Assembly: GCA_019163175.1 (NCBI GenBank)
Contig: JAFLKN010000030.1
Span: forward strand, 1-64,000
Direction of reading: 5' to 3'
DNA length: 64,000 nucleotides
DNA from: Prolixibacteraceae bacterium
Lineage (GTDB): Bacteria; Bacteroidota; Bacteroidia; Bacteroidales; Prolixibacteraceae
This document shows positions 8,200 to 18,300 of the stretch, in pieces (positions within the stretch are counted from its first letter, which is position 1; each line of letters begins with the position of its first letter). The notes under the pieces are model-generated. The model saw only the letters and a list, made by a program, of their open reading frames with translations, had not been told where the DNA came from and searched no databases. Made by a program: the position numbers and the translations under genes.

Positions 8200-9453
8200 A
8201 TGAAAATACTGCAATTAAAAAAACAGCTTATTCCCTCTTTGAATCTGCTTTTTTGGTTTGTTTCATTTAATTTCTGGAATGTCATTTTTAATCCGGGCGT
8301 CGAATCAACCAGTGTTATTAGGGGATTTGAGGTGGGGTGGGATTTAATTCTGTTGGTCAATTTTCTCTTTCTGCTTTACTGTTCTCTTCCATTCGTTTGG
8401 TTGATCAGGAAAAAATGGCTTTGGGTTAAAATACCAGTTTCAGTGCTATTTATAGTGCCATTAGGATACGTTATCCTGCAAGGAATTAAACCCGATGGAA
8501 ACAATGAAGATGTAGCAGTCTTTGTTGAATACTTTGTAAAAAGCTTCCTTTATGTGCTTGTTTTTCACCTGACTATTGTTGCTGCAGTTTACTTAAACCT
8601 GAAAGTTTTGATTGTTCGATTTCTGAATAAAAGCAGATTTTCATTGTACTTGCTCTACGTGATTGGAATAACTGTTTTATCAGCGACACTTAATTTTACC
8701 CTGTTCGATTTTTTCATCGACAAACTATTTCCCTCCCTGTTTTTCATTTCCTATTTCAGGATTTGGGAGCTTATTCTGATTGTTGCCGCCTACCTTATCT
8801 TCACCAGCGTTTTGTTCCTGATCTGGCAATATGCGTTGGTGCTGGTGGCCAATCGTGATGCCGCACGCAACGAATTGTCGGCACTGAAAGCACAAATAAA
8901 CCCGCACTTTCTGTTCAACAACCTAAATACGATTTATTCGATGGCCTCACAAAAAGACGAACGTACAACCGAAGTGATCCTGAAGCTTTCTGATTTTCTG
9001 CGGTATGTGCTTTACGATACCAGCTGCGAAACCATTCCACTTGAAAAAGAGGTTGAGATTATCCAAACTTATGTGGGTCTACAGAAAGAGCGCGTTAATC
9101 CAGAACTTATTCAGGTAAGTCTTACTATTGAAGGTGATTTTTCAGGAGCAACTATTAGTCCTCTGCTTTTGCTCCCTCTGGCCGAAAACTGTTTCAAGCA
9201 CGGCATAGGAAAAGGCCAGAGCAAAATTGAGATTTTAATACGTTTTGATAGGAAACAACTACTTTTTAAAACGGTGAACAACATTGCCAAACGCGAAAAA
9301 ACTGACACTGAAAAGAATGGTGGAATTGGCATAAAAAACGTAGAAACAAGATTAAATTTGATATATCCTGATCGCCATTCCCTTAGTTATAGAGAAAAAG
9401 ACGGTAATTTCCAGTTAGAAATGAAAGTTGAACTCGCGAATAACAAGGGTTAA
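8200..9453 (+). CDS. LytS/YehU-type sensor histidine kinase
   Basis: Multi-TM N-terminus, then ALKAQINPHFLFNNLNTIYSMAS (PF06580) and an ATPase region GGIGIKNVETRLNLIY. Confidence 0.9.
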   Translation: MKILQLKKQLIPSLNLLFWFVSFNFWNVIFNPGVESTSVIRGFEVGWDLILLVNFLFLLYCSLPFVWLIRKKWLWVKIPVSVLFIVPLGYVILQGIKPDGNNEDVAVFVEYFVKSFLYVLVFHLTIVAAVYLNLKVLIVRFLNKSRFSLYLLYVIGITVLSATLNFTLFDFFIDKLFPSLFFISYFRIWELILIVAAYLIFTSVLFLIWQYALVLVANRDAARNELSALKAQINPHFLFNNLNTIYSMASQKDERTTEVILKLSDFLRYVLYDTSCETIPLEKEVEIIQTYVGLQKERVNPELIQVSLTIEGDFSGATISPLLLLPLAENCFKHGIGKGQSKIEILIRFDRKQLLFKTVNNIAKREKTDTEKNGGIGIKNVETRLNLIYPDRHSLSYREKDGNFQLEMKVELANNKG

Positions 9454-10088
9454 TGTTTCAGGCTTTCATAATACAGGCAAACGGTGTTCATTGGGCAAAT
9501 ACCGCATTTTGGATTGGTGGGCCGGCAAAGTTCTCGTCCAAGAAACGAAATCGCCATTCCGGCCTCGTTCCAATATTCTTTTGGAACTACTGCCATGAAT
9601 TGTTTTTCAACTTTTTCTGGCTTTGCGGCATCAGCTTCGGCAGCAATCCCCAAACGCGGAGCCACGCGTAAAACGTGCAGGTCAACAATCACACCTTCAG
9701 CCTCATCACCCGATTCGCGGATAATCACATTGGCGGATTTTCTTCCAAGTCCGGGTAATTTGGTCAATTGATCCATTGTTCTTGGAATATTTTCGTCTTC
9801 GCCAATAGTCTGTGCCAACTTGACCAGCCATTTGGCTTTATTACCCCAGTTCCTGACCGAACCAATATGATGCTGAAGATCCGCCTCAGTCGCATGAGAA
9901 AGCGAATTCATTGTTGGATACGCCGCGAAGATGTCCGGAGCCAGTTCATTGATATGCTTATCCGAATCCTGAGCTGAAAGGATAACCATAACGACCAATT
10001 GGTAACGATTTTGATAGTCGAGCGGATGTTTGCGCTTTCCGTATTGCTGAAATAAGGGTTGAAGCGCCTGTGTCCAATTTGTTTCCAT
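9450..10088 (-). CDS. nth: Endonuclease III
   Basis: LPGLGRKSANVI HhH motif, VIVDLHVLRVAPRLG, and a C-terminal CRPTNPKCGICPMNTVC FeS cluster motif. Confidence 0.93.
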   Translation of the reverse strand: METNWTQALQPLFQQYGKRKHPLDYQNRYQLVVMVILSAQDSDKHINELAPDIFAAYPTMNSLSHATEADLQHHIGSVRNWGNKAKWLVKLAQTIGEDENIPRTMDQLTKLPGLGRKSANVIIRESGDEAEGVIVDLHVLRVAPRLGIAAEADAAKPEKVEKQFMAVVPKEYWNEAGMAISFLGRELCRPTNPKCGICPMNTVCLYYESLKH

Positions 10089-10163
10089 GATTTAATTATT
10101 TTTGATTAAACTTAAAATTACCAAATTTATTGATTCGATATCATTCTTTTTAGTAAATGCTTA

Positions 10164-10192
10164 TTGCAGAACGAACTAAATCGCGTATCTTG
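10164..10192 (+). promoter_or_regulatory. Candidate promoter for the LytTR response regulator
   Basis: TTG (10164-10166), 19 nt, TATCTTG (10186-10192). Confidence 0.4.
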
Positions 10193-10230
10193 TATATCAA
10201 TAGGGACCAGAACCTGGAAATCGAAACTTT

Positions 10231-10917
10231 ATGAACTGTATCATTATCGAAGATGAACCTGCTGCGCAATCCATTCTGGAGCATTACATAGAACTTTGCC
10301 CCGGACTGACCAGTGTCGGAACTTTTCGTGATGTGTTTTCTGCGCAGGCATTTCTTGATAACAATAACATTGACCTAATGTTTTTAGATATCAATCTGCC
10401 TGAAATGTCCGGGGTGAGTTTCCTTCGTTCCCTGGTACATCCACCGCTTGTCATATTTACAACCGCTTATTCGCAATATGCAGTTGATGGTTTCGATCTC
10501 GAAGCCGTCGATTTTCTGCTGAAACCCTTTTCTTTTGAACGGTTCTGTAAGGCCGTGAATAAGGCCAAAGACCGTTTCAATGCTAACCCTACCAAGCCTG
10601 TAAACGGAAAAATTACAGTAAAATCTGATCGTCGCATTTACCAGATTAACATGGGCGACATACTGTTCGTTGAATCCTGTGGCGATTATGTCACCATCCA
10701 TTGTACCGATAAAAAACTGGTGGTACACGGAACCATGAAAAGCTGGGACGAGAAACTGCAAAGCTCTTTGTTCCTGAAGGTTCACCGGACAATCATTGTA
10801 AATCTCCAAAAAATTGATCACATCGAAGGTAACCAGGTTCACATTGGCACACATAAATTACCTTTAGCCGAACCCTTTAAATCGCAGTTGCTCGAAAAAA
10901 TGTACAACACACAATAA
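10231..10917 (+). CDS. LytTR-family response regulator
   Basis: Receiver domain (IIEDEPAAQSILEHYI, LMFLDINLPEMSG, KPFSFERF) plus LytTR output (ILFVESCGDYVTIHC, FLKVHRTIIVNLQKID). Confidence 0.93.
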   Translation: MNCIIIEDEPAAQSILEHYIELCPGLTSVGTFRDVFSAQAFLDNNNIDLMFLDINLPEMSGVSFLRSLVHPPLVIFTTAYSQYAVDGFDLEAVDFLLKPFSFERFCKAVNKAKDRFNANPTKPVNGKITVKSDRRIYQINMGDILFVESCGDYVTIHCTDKKLVVHGTMKSWDEKLQSSLFLKVHRTIIVNLQKIDHIEGNQVHIGTHKLPLAEPFKSQLLEKMYNTQ

Positions 10918-10968
10918 GAAAGTCAATAAATTGACCCACACCCAAAACTGCACACTTAACCACAAAAA

Positions 10969-11007
10969 AAAGACTCTGCTGAACTGGAATGGTTCAACAG
11001 AGTCTTT
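10969..11007. terminator. Bidirectional terminator hairpin between convergent genes
   Basis: AAAGACTCTGCTGAAC-tggaatg-GTTCAACAGAGTCTTT with A-rich left and T-rich right flanks. Confidence 0.75.
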
Positions 11008-11030
11008 CAATTTAAATCCGATGATTGAGC

Positions 11031-11768
11031 CTATTTTACAAGCTTGGCGTCTTCCATAATTAATTCATAGAAATAGCCGTAGCCGAAATCCTTTTTCAGG
11101 GAAATTGTTCCTTCAAAAGTAACGACATCGTCTAATTTCACCTTGTCAAGAGTAGTAATAGTCAGATCAAAGTTTTCGCCATCTTTGGTTCCATCCTGAA
11201 TGTGAATCCAGTTTTTACCCATTACCTCATCGTTGATTTTTACAACCTGACCCTTCATTTTGATTTTTTTCCCACCAAAATCATTTCTGGATGCAAACAA
11301 TTGAGCAATAGAAACGCTTCCCTCAGCCGGTGCAACCGAAATATCTGCGTTCTGGGCATCGGTAGCTTTGCCAGTGTGCCCGGCAGCCATTCCACCACCC
11401 ATAGCACCACCCATTGCACCACCTGCAGCGTCGGCAGCACCAATAGGTTGTTTACTTAAACCCTGAACAAAATAGATGGTTTCGAATGTACGATCGAGCT
11501 CTTTACTTTTGAAATTTTTCATTTCAAGCGCTTGATCATAGTAATAAACTTCTCCGGCAGCAGCTTCCTGACTGGTTACTGCAATCCAGTTTTCGGTACC
11601 GTTATCGCTCACTTTCAGGTAAGTGTAGTTCGAAGTCTGAATAACTTCATTTACTTTTACCTCATGCATAGCTGGATTAGCAACATTCTGGGCTGTTGGT
11701 ACTTTGTTCTTTTTAACACAACCAGAAAAACCCACCAAAAGGACAAGAATAACAAAAAATGATCTCAT
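11031..11768 (-). CDS. Lipoprotein with C-terminal OB-fold-like domain
   Basis: Signal ...LLVGFSGCVKK; GGAMGGAMGGGM linker; C-terminal KIKMKGQVVKINDEVMGKNWIHIQDGTKDGENFDLTITT resembles an OB-fold. Confidence 0.7.
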   Translation of the reverse strand: MRSFFVILVLLVGFSGCVKKNKVPTAQNVANPAMHEVKVNEVIQTSNYTYLKVSDNGTENWIAVTSQEAAAGEVYYYDQALEMKNFKSKELDRTFETIYFVQGLSKQPIGAADAAGGAMGGAMGGGMAAGHTGKATDAQNADISVAPAEGSVSIAQLFASRNDFGGKKIKMKGQVVKINDEVMGKNWIHIQDGTKDGENFDLTITTLDKVKLDDVVTFEGTISLKKDFGYGYFYELIMEDAKLVK

Positions 11769-11952
11769 GACTTATAAATTTTTATAATTTTTGACTTTAC
11801 TATTGTGCGAAATTGCTGAATTCAAAAACTTTAGCTCTCAAACAATTTTCGGCACAATTAGTTGTAATTTTAGTTGATTTTTCAATGCATCCCAAACTCA
11901 ATGACATAAATCAATACTGAACCGGTACTTAATTTACAATTTAACTACACGT

Positions 11953-12510
11953 TTAAAATATCCGTTTCCTGCTGGCACTGGCTGCAATCAATTTTTCGAG
12001 TCGTGCATTCTGCGTAGCTTGCTGCTTGGCACTCATCACCCAAAAAAAAATGGTTTTCTTGTATGATGTTGACTGCGAATTGAAAAAATCCCACGCCTGT
12101 TCATCCTCTTTGAAGCGGATTTCCATCTCTTCAGCAAGCTTCTCAGGCTTATTCTCGTAACTGTAAATGGCCGACCGGTCTTCCCTACGTTTCTCAAAGG
12201 CCGCCAAACCTGCCGGTGTCATTTTCCCCACCCGAATCAGCTCTTCCACTTTTTTGATGTTTATGGCACTCCAATTGCTTTTCGGATTACGCGGCGTGAA
12301 CCTGTTGCAATAGCTTTCATTGTCAATTGAGCGCCGGATACCGTCGATCCATCCAAAGCAAAGCGCTTCATCAACCGATTCCGACCAGGTCATGGTAGGT
12401 TTCCCAGTTCCCACTTTGTAATAACCCACCAGAACCTCTTTTTCGCTTTTATAATGGACTTCGAGCCATCTGCGGAAACTTAAAGCCGAATCAAAAAATA
12501 TTGGACTCAT
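11953..12510 (-). CDS. YdeI/OmpD-associated-like protein
   Basis: RRWLEVHYKSEKEVLVGYYK...TWSESVDEALCFGWIDGIRRSIDNESYCNRFTPRNPKSNWSAINIKKVEELI is typical of the YdeI-like family. Confidence 0.85.
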   Translation of the reverse strand: MSPIFFDSALSFRRWLEVHYKSEKEVLVGYYKVGTGKPTMTWSESVDEALCFGWIDGIRRSIDNESYCNRFTPRNPKSNWSAINIKKVEELIRVGKMTPAGLAAFEKRREDRSAIYSYENKPEKLAEEMEIRFKEDEQAWDFFNSQSTSYKKTIFFWVMSAKQQATQNARLEKLIAASASRKRIF

Positions 12511-12535
12511 TTTGGTTTGGATAATCAGTAAACTA

Positions 12536-13327
12536 CTATAAATGCTGTTTAAACATCCAGTTCAGCAACTCAGGTTCCTGGTAGGCATTGGTCCACGAAT
12601 CGTGTTTTACTCCCTTATACTCCGTATAAATTGGTGAGCCGCCATGTTTTTTTAGAACCTTGACCAGATTTCTGGAGTATTCAACCGAATTTATATCGTC
12701 GCTGTCGCCATGAAAAATCCACAGTGGAGTACTTTTCATTAAATCGACTTTGCTGGTGTCGGCAATTCCGCATACCGGAACTGCTGCTGCAAAAAAATGA
12801 GGTCTGCGGGTAATAATATCGAAAGTTCCCTCGCCACCCAGCGATAATCCGGTTACGTAGATTCGGGTTCTATCAATTTTCAGTTTACCAGCAAGTAAAT
12901 CAATGAGTTCCAAAGTTAATCTGCTGGCTTTACTTGGATCTTTTGCTGTCAGGCATAGCGGATATTGCGGAAACCAGGCCCAGGCATCGTCTCTGGGACA
13001 CTGCGGAGCCAGAACAAAACAGGCCTGTTTCTCACCCGCTGCTGCACGCTCCAACACTTGGGGCACCTCACTCAAGTGACTTTCATTGTCGTCACCCTGT
13101 GATCCGGCTCCGTGCAAAAACAAAACCAACGGATAGCTTTTGCTGGAATCATAACCTTTGGGATACAACAGCCGGTAGGGTAGTTTTTCCTTAATCCGGT
13201 TCGTAAATATTTCCTTTGTGTATTGCCCGACAGGCAAAGATTTTTGCTGCCCACAACACAGAAAACAAATTAAGCTAATACCAACCAACAGTAATGAAAG
13301 TTTAAACATGACAATTCCTGATTTCAT
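12536..13327 (-). CDS. Alpha/beta hydrolase (phospholipase/carboxylesterase-like), lipoprotein
   Basis: LPYRLLYPKGYDSSKSYPLVLFLHGAGSQGDDN; nucleophile motif GLSLGGEGTFD; KHDSW catalytic His region; lipobox CFLCCGQ. Confidence 0.85.
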   Translation of the reverse strand: MKSGIVMFKLSLLLVGISLICFLCCGQQKSLPVGQYTKEIFTNRIKEKLPYRLLYPKGYDSSKSYPLVLFLHGAGSQGDDNESHLSEVPQVLERAAAGEKQACFVLAPQCPRDDAWAWFPQYPLCLTAKDPSKASRLTLELIDLLAGKLKIDRTRIYVTGLSLGGEGTFDIITRRPHFFAAAVPVCGIADTSKVDLMKSTPLWIFHGDSDDINSVEYSRNLVKVLKKHGGSPIYTEYKGVKHDSWTNAYQEPELLNWMFKQHL

Positions 13328-14898
13328 TATTTGTTGACTTGCTCATTTCGTTTAAAATCCAGATCGTGAAAATCGTAACTGAAATCTGTGAGTGGCGAAA
13401 TGGCTTTCATCGTAAACCCGACAGCTTTTCCTTCCGGATCGAGGCTAAACAGCACAAAGGCATCCGCTTTCATGCTTCGGCTAATCCATTTTACGGCAAA
13501 TGTATTTCCTTTATAAAAACTCATTTCACCTTTAAGCTGGGGTGATCGAACTGCCTGAAACCAAAGTTTGCCATTTCTTTCAGAGATAGTTACTTTTCCC
13601 AGCCAATTATCTGAATATTCGCCAATAAATAATCCGGATTCGGGTTGGTTGCCTGCCACTTGAAGCGCCTTTTCTGTTTCGCTTTGAATTTTTGTAGAAA
13701 GTTCGAGTTCTTCCTTTTCGTTTTTATACAAACGCTCTTTGTAGAAAGCAATCCAATCTTCATTGGGCAATCCGAGGTAAGCATCCTTAATGGTATTCGT
13801 AACCGAGCTGAAAGCTGCTCCGTTCTCCTGATTCGTCAAAACTACAATTCCGAGTTTCATTTCAGGCAATAGAGTTACCTGAGTAACCATTCCTTCCATT
13901 CCACCTGTATGCGAAACCTGTTTGGTACCTTTCACATCGGTCAATCCCCAGCCCAACCCATAGGCGCTGAAATGACTGTTGTACTTGTCGGATCGTACTG
14001 GCATATTGGTTTGCGGGCTCCACATTTCCCGTTGTGCCAAAGCACTGAAAATTTGCTTATCCAGCTTCGAACCATATTTACCATTTTCGAGCTGACAGAT
14101 CATCCATTTGCTCATATCGCTTATGCTAGAATAGATTCCGCCAGCCGAACATTGTCCGGTTTTCAGATCATGGCGTGGTACAACCTGGAGCTTCCCGTCA
14201 ACAACCGTATGTCCATCAATCACATTAGCTTTATCTTTCATCCGTGCAAACGATGCTGCCGAACGATTCATTTCAAGTGGTTTCATAATCTGATCTTCCA
14301 CTACCTGCTCCCAAATTTTTCCTGAAACACGCGTCACTACTTCGCCAGCTACCATATACAACAGGTTGTCGTAGTCATATTTGGTGCGAAAAGGTGAGGT
14401 CTGCTTTAGGAACCGCAAATTGTAAATGATGTCTTTGATCTCAAAATTTGCAGAGTCAGGCCAGATCATCAGGTCGCCGGCACCAAGCCCCATGCCACTT
14501 CGGTGAGTCAACAAATCGCGTATGGTAAAATCTTCGGTAACATACGAATTATACAACCTGAATTCAGGAATATACTGGATTACCTTGTCATCCCACTTGA
14601 TCTTTCTGGCATCGACCAACTGGGCTAGTGTGGCCGAGGTAAATGCCTTGCTGTTGGAGGCAATTCCGAACAGCGTATTATCATCTACTTTAGATTGTGT
14701 CTTTAGCGAGCTTACGCCATAACCTTTGGAGTGGATTACTTTGCCATCTTTAACCAGCGCAACTGCCATTCCCGGAACCTGAAAGGTTTTCATGGTTCGT
14801 TCAACGAGTTTATCGATTTCAGCCGAGGAGAGGGATTGTGAAAACCCCGACAACCCAATGCAAAGCAGCATCAGAAACAGAATAAAAAACCTTTTCAT
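13327..14898 (-). CDS. Serine hydrolase, class C beta-lactamase family
   Basis: SNSKAFTS (SxxK), YDYDN (YxN), SHTGGMEG (HxG) motifs; start set at the internal Met preceding the signal peptide. Confidence 0.9.
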   Translation of the reverse strand: MKRFFILFLMLLCIGLSGFSQSLSSAEIDKLVERTMKTFQVPGMAVALVKDGKVIHSKGYGVSSLKTQSKVDDNTLFGIASNSKAFTSATLAQLVDARKIKWDDKVIQYIPEFRLYNSYVTEDFTIRDLLTHRSGMGLGAGDLMIWPDSANFEIKDIIYNLRFLKQTSPFRTKYDYDNLLYMVAGEVVTRVSGKIWEQVVEDQIMKPLEMNRSAASFARMKDKANVIDGHTVVDGKLQVVPRHDLKTGQCSAGGIYSSISDMSKWMICQLENGKYGSKLDKQIFSALAQREMWSPQTNMPVRSDKYNSHFSAYGLGWGLTDVKGTKQVSHTGGMEGMVTQVTLLPEMKLGIVVLTNQENGAAFSSVTNTIKDAYLGLPNEDWIAFYKERLYKNEKEELELSTKIQSETEKALQVAGNQPESGLFIGEYSDNWLGKVTISERNGKLWFQAVRSPQLKGEMSFYKGNTFAVKWISRSMKADAFVLFSLDPEGKAVGFTMKAISPLTDFSYDFHDLDFKRNEQVNK

Positions 14899-14954
14899 AT
14901 CAGCGGTTTTGAGGTGAGAAAATCCGGACAAATGCAATAATTTAACAGAAATGA

Positions 14955-15206
14955 TTAGTGTTTGAGTTTGCTAAATGCTCGTTTAATCAGTCGACCAACC
15001 AAAATTAATCCTAGCCCGGCGACCAAAAATGGCATCATCATTCCAATAAGGAAATCGTTCTTTCCCCAATTAATGAGGAGATACCCAAATGAGCCAACTA
15101 AAACCATAACTCCCAAAATTTGAAGGAACTGGCTGGCTCTTTCAGCAACCTGACGGTGTTTATTGTTTTCGTTATTCTGGTTACGAAGGAATCCTTTTTC
15201 AAGCAT
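14955..15206 (-). CDS. Small hypothetical membrane protein
   Basis: 83 aa, two predicted TM helices; intergenic spacing consistent with a gene. Confidence 0.55.
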   Translation of the reverse strand: MLEKGFLRNQNNENNKHRQVAERASQFLQILGVMVLVGSFGYLLINWGKNDFLIGMMMPFLVAGLGLILVGRLIKRAFSKLKH

Positions 15207-15301
15207 AATCGTTGATTTTATGAATTTGCAGCTAAATTAAACCAATTATCTGAATCTGTGAATGTGATAATATCGCCAATATCATATACTTTCTGCAAAA
15301 A

Positions 15302-15333
15302 AAGACCCTCTGCTCTTTCGAACAGAAGGTCTT
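15302..15333 (-). terminator. Rho-independent terminator (minus strand)
   Basis: AAGACCTTCTG-ttcgaaagag-CAGAGGGTCTT followed by T-run on the minus strand. Confidence 0.65.
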
Positions 15334-15365
15334 GGCTTATTTGATTTACTTCGTTTGGGTTTCTG

Positions 15366-18300
15366 TTATAAATCTTTAATGCGCAAATTCCTGAATTTCA
15401 GATTAGAGCCATGCCCGAGGAATCCGAGATATCCTTTGTTGCGCTGCAATCCCGGGTGATCTTTATGATCGAGTGTCCCATTTTTGCTGGCCTTTTTCAT
15501 GTTTCCTTCCAGAATGACAGTTCCGTTCAAAGTCACTTTCACGTCATCTCCCTTTATAACAACTTCTTCGTAGTTCCATTCGCCCACAGGTTTCAGGAAC
15601 CCACGTTTGGCCGGGATAATTCCATATACCGAACCATGATATTGATATGGTTCCAGATCCTTGTAAATATCAGCTTCATTATCCAAAATCTGAAGTTCCT
15701 TGCCCACATAGGCGGCATCGCCCTGAAGTGGTGCATGAATACCGAGACCGTTGTTGGCTCCGGGAGTCAATTGGAATTCGAAACGCATAATGAAGTTGGA
15801 GTATTCTCTTTCAGTGAAAATGTTACCATGAGCGCCTTCTTTTGGGCTAACTACGATCTCTCCATCGATGGCCGTGTAATCAACTTTATTACCTTGCCAG
15901 TTATCCAGATTTTTACCGTTGAAAAGTAGTTTAAATCCTTCGGCTTCTTCCTCAGCACTCAGTTTCACATCTTCCAGATTTAGTTCTTTCACAAAAATGT
16001 TGCGGAAAGCCAAATCAGTTCCGTGAGCCTGAAGTTCGATAGCATCTTTTACAAAAATCGGCATTGTGCGATCCCAGTAGTTTTCCATCACCACATTGTC
16101 AACTACAAGCACACCATTCAGGTAAACAGTTACGCGGTCGCCTTCCATTTTAATGCGGAAGGTATTCCAGTCGCCAATAGCATTGTCAGCCAAAACAAGC
16201 GGTTTGCTTTGATTTTTCTGGTTGTTGTACAAACCTCCAGACCCAACCTGGGCGCCAACATCAACACGGGCTGTATCCCAAATCTGAACCTGGGGAGTTC
16301 CGCGCAGATAAATACCACTGTCGCCGTTTTTACTGATTTTCCAGTCAACCAGCATTTCGAAATCGCCGTACATTTTTTTAGAACAAAGGTTGTCGCCTTT
16401 GCCGTTGAAAACAATACAGCCATCTTTTACCGACCAGTTATTTGCCACTTTGGCGTCGGCTTCAACCTGCGCTTTGGCAAGTTCTGCCGGAGTCATTTTT
16501 GCACGGGCAACCGGGTTTTTAACCAGACCCTGCCAGCCACTCAAATCTTTCCCATTGAAAATGCTGACCAGGCCTTTACTCTTTGGAATTTTCTCAAGAT
16601 ATTCGCGGATATCGATAATATCATACTGACTATCCTGGCCACTAATTTTACTCATCACCTTAGTCAAAACTTCGGTAACATATTCGCCAGTCATCCCATT
16701 CTTTTTTCCTGAAGAAGGCAAAGCTAATGCTTTGGCGGCAGCAGCGGCAGTAGCACTCAGGTCTGCATTGTCAAGATAAGCTGAAACAAACACCAGCGAC
16801 AGGAAAGTTTTTACATTGCGGGCAGCCTGAATGATCTGAATTTTTTCGGGTGCTGAAGCACATTCCGGCATAAGCTTTTCTATCATCAGTAATTTCTGGT
16901 CATCCGGAAGTTCAGATTCGAGCGTAATCCGGATGTATGATTTCAGCGCCTCCGAGCGGAATTGTTTCAGCTCTGCATTGGCAAAAACGCTGAACAAATG
17001 AGGTGCAGCTTTGGCATTCTTCCAATTGGCGAGCGATACAAATGCAGCTTCACGTTCAGCCGAATTGCTGCTTTTCAACAAACCAACCACGGTTTTCAGC
17101 GCTTTCGGATCGTTTAATGAAGACAATACCGGTATCAGCTTTTCGGTCATACCTCCGCTTTGAATTTCTTTCAATACCAAACCTGCATCTGGTTTTTCTG
17201 TTCCTGAATAAATATTAATCAAGGCGTTTTGCAGATTAGCGGCGGCCTTTTTATCGGATACCTGTTTGAGCATTCCGATCAAATCAACAGCATTTTCTGA
17301 TTTGGCAACAGTTTCGAGAGCGATAAACGCAGCTGCACTAACTTCAGGATTCGGTGAAGAACTCTGCTTTTTGATGAGTGGATAAGCTTCTGTAGCACGA
17401 CGGGCTCCGAGTACATTCATCAACACAATCTTACCGGCATCATTCATACCCTCCAGTTGAGCGGTGAGCAAACCGCTTTCTTTTACTGAAGTAGAAATCC
17501 GGAGAGCCTGTTCTATTTCGGCAACTTCAGCAGGGCTTTTTGCCTTTTTCAACTGATCAATCAGCGCAGGAACTGCATTGGCCTTTTGATTTAAAGCCAA
17601 TGAACGAATAGCTTCCAGACGTACAACTTCTTCTTTTGCTTTTAAAGCCGGAAGAATAGCCTTTTGCAGAACTACGGGTTCGCTGCGTTTTGCCAGAAAA
17701 TGCAAAATTTCAGCTTTCGTTTCGGCAGGAGCTTTTTTGGTGGCAGCAATCCAGCTTTCCACATTCCCACTGTTAAGTTGAGCCGAAGCGTTGTTCAATA
17801 CGGCATTCCGGTAGACCTTATTGCTGTTTTTAATTTCTTTCAGGAAAAGCTCATTGTTTCCAAATCCGGTAACTGCCAACGCTTCTGAGCGGTAGATCAT
17901 CTGATTTTCGTTGGTGCAATTTTTTAATACTACAGCACACAACTGATTACTTAAGCTGGTTTCGCCTTGTGCAGCCAATCGCTTAGCGAGTTGCATATAC
18001 GAAGCCATTGTTCCGGCCACATCAGGTTGGTATCCGACAGCCAACGCAGCAGCCTCGAAAGTAGGTACCGAAGCTTTTCCGCCGATGTTTGCCAATGCGG
18101 TATAGGTGTGTTGGAGCAATTCACCTTTAGCGGTTTTGGTCAGTTTAATTAACGAACTTTCAGCAGGCTGATATTTCAGCTGACCGAGTGTTTTAACCAT
18201 AGCCAATTGTTGCACTCCGGTTTTATTCGAGAGATTTTTCAGAACTAATGCGCCTGATTCTGGTTTTCCGATGCTGGTTAAAGCAGCTAGAGCTGGTGCA

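Noticed and set aside
10384-10854. 156-aa minus-strand ORF
   Set aside because: Antisense to the receiver/LytTR domains of the response regulator.
11393-11430. CCACCCAT(A/T)GCA short tandem repeat
   Set aside because: In-frame GGAMGGAMGGGM linker of a lipoprotein; coding low complexity rather than a regulatory or CRISPR repeat.
16023-16712. 229-aa plus-strand ORF
   Set aside because: Antisense to the DUF1080 domains; shadow ORF of a strongly supported gene.
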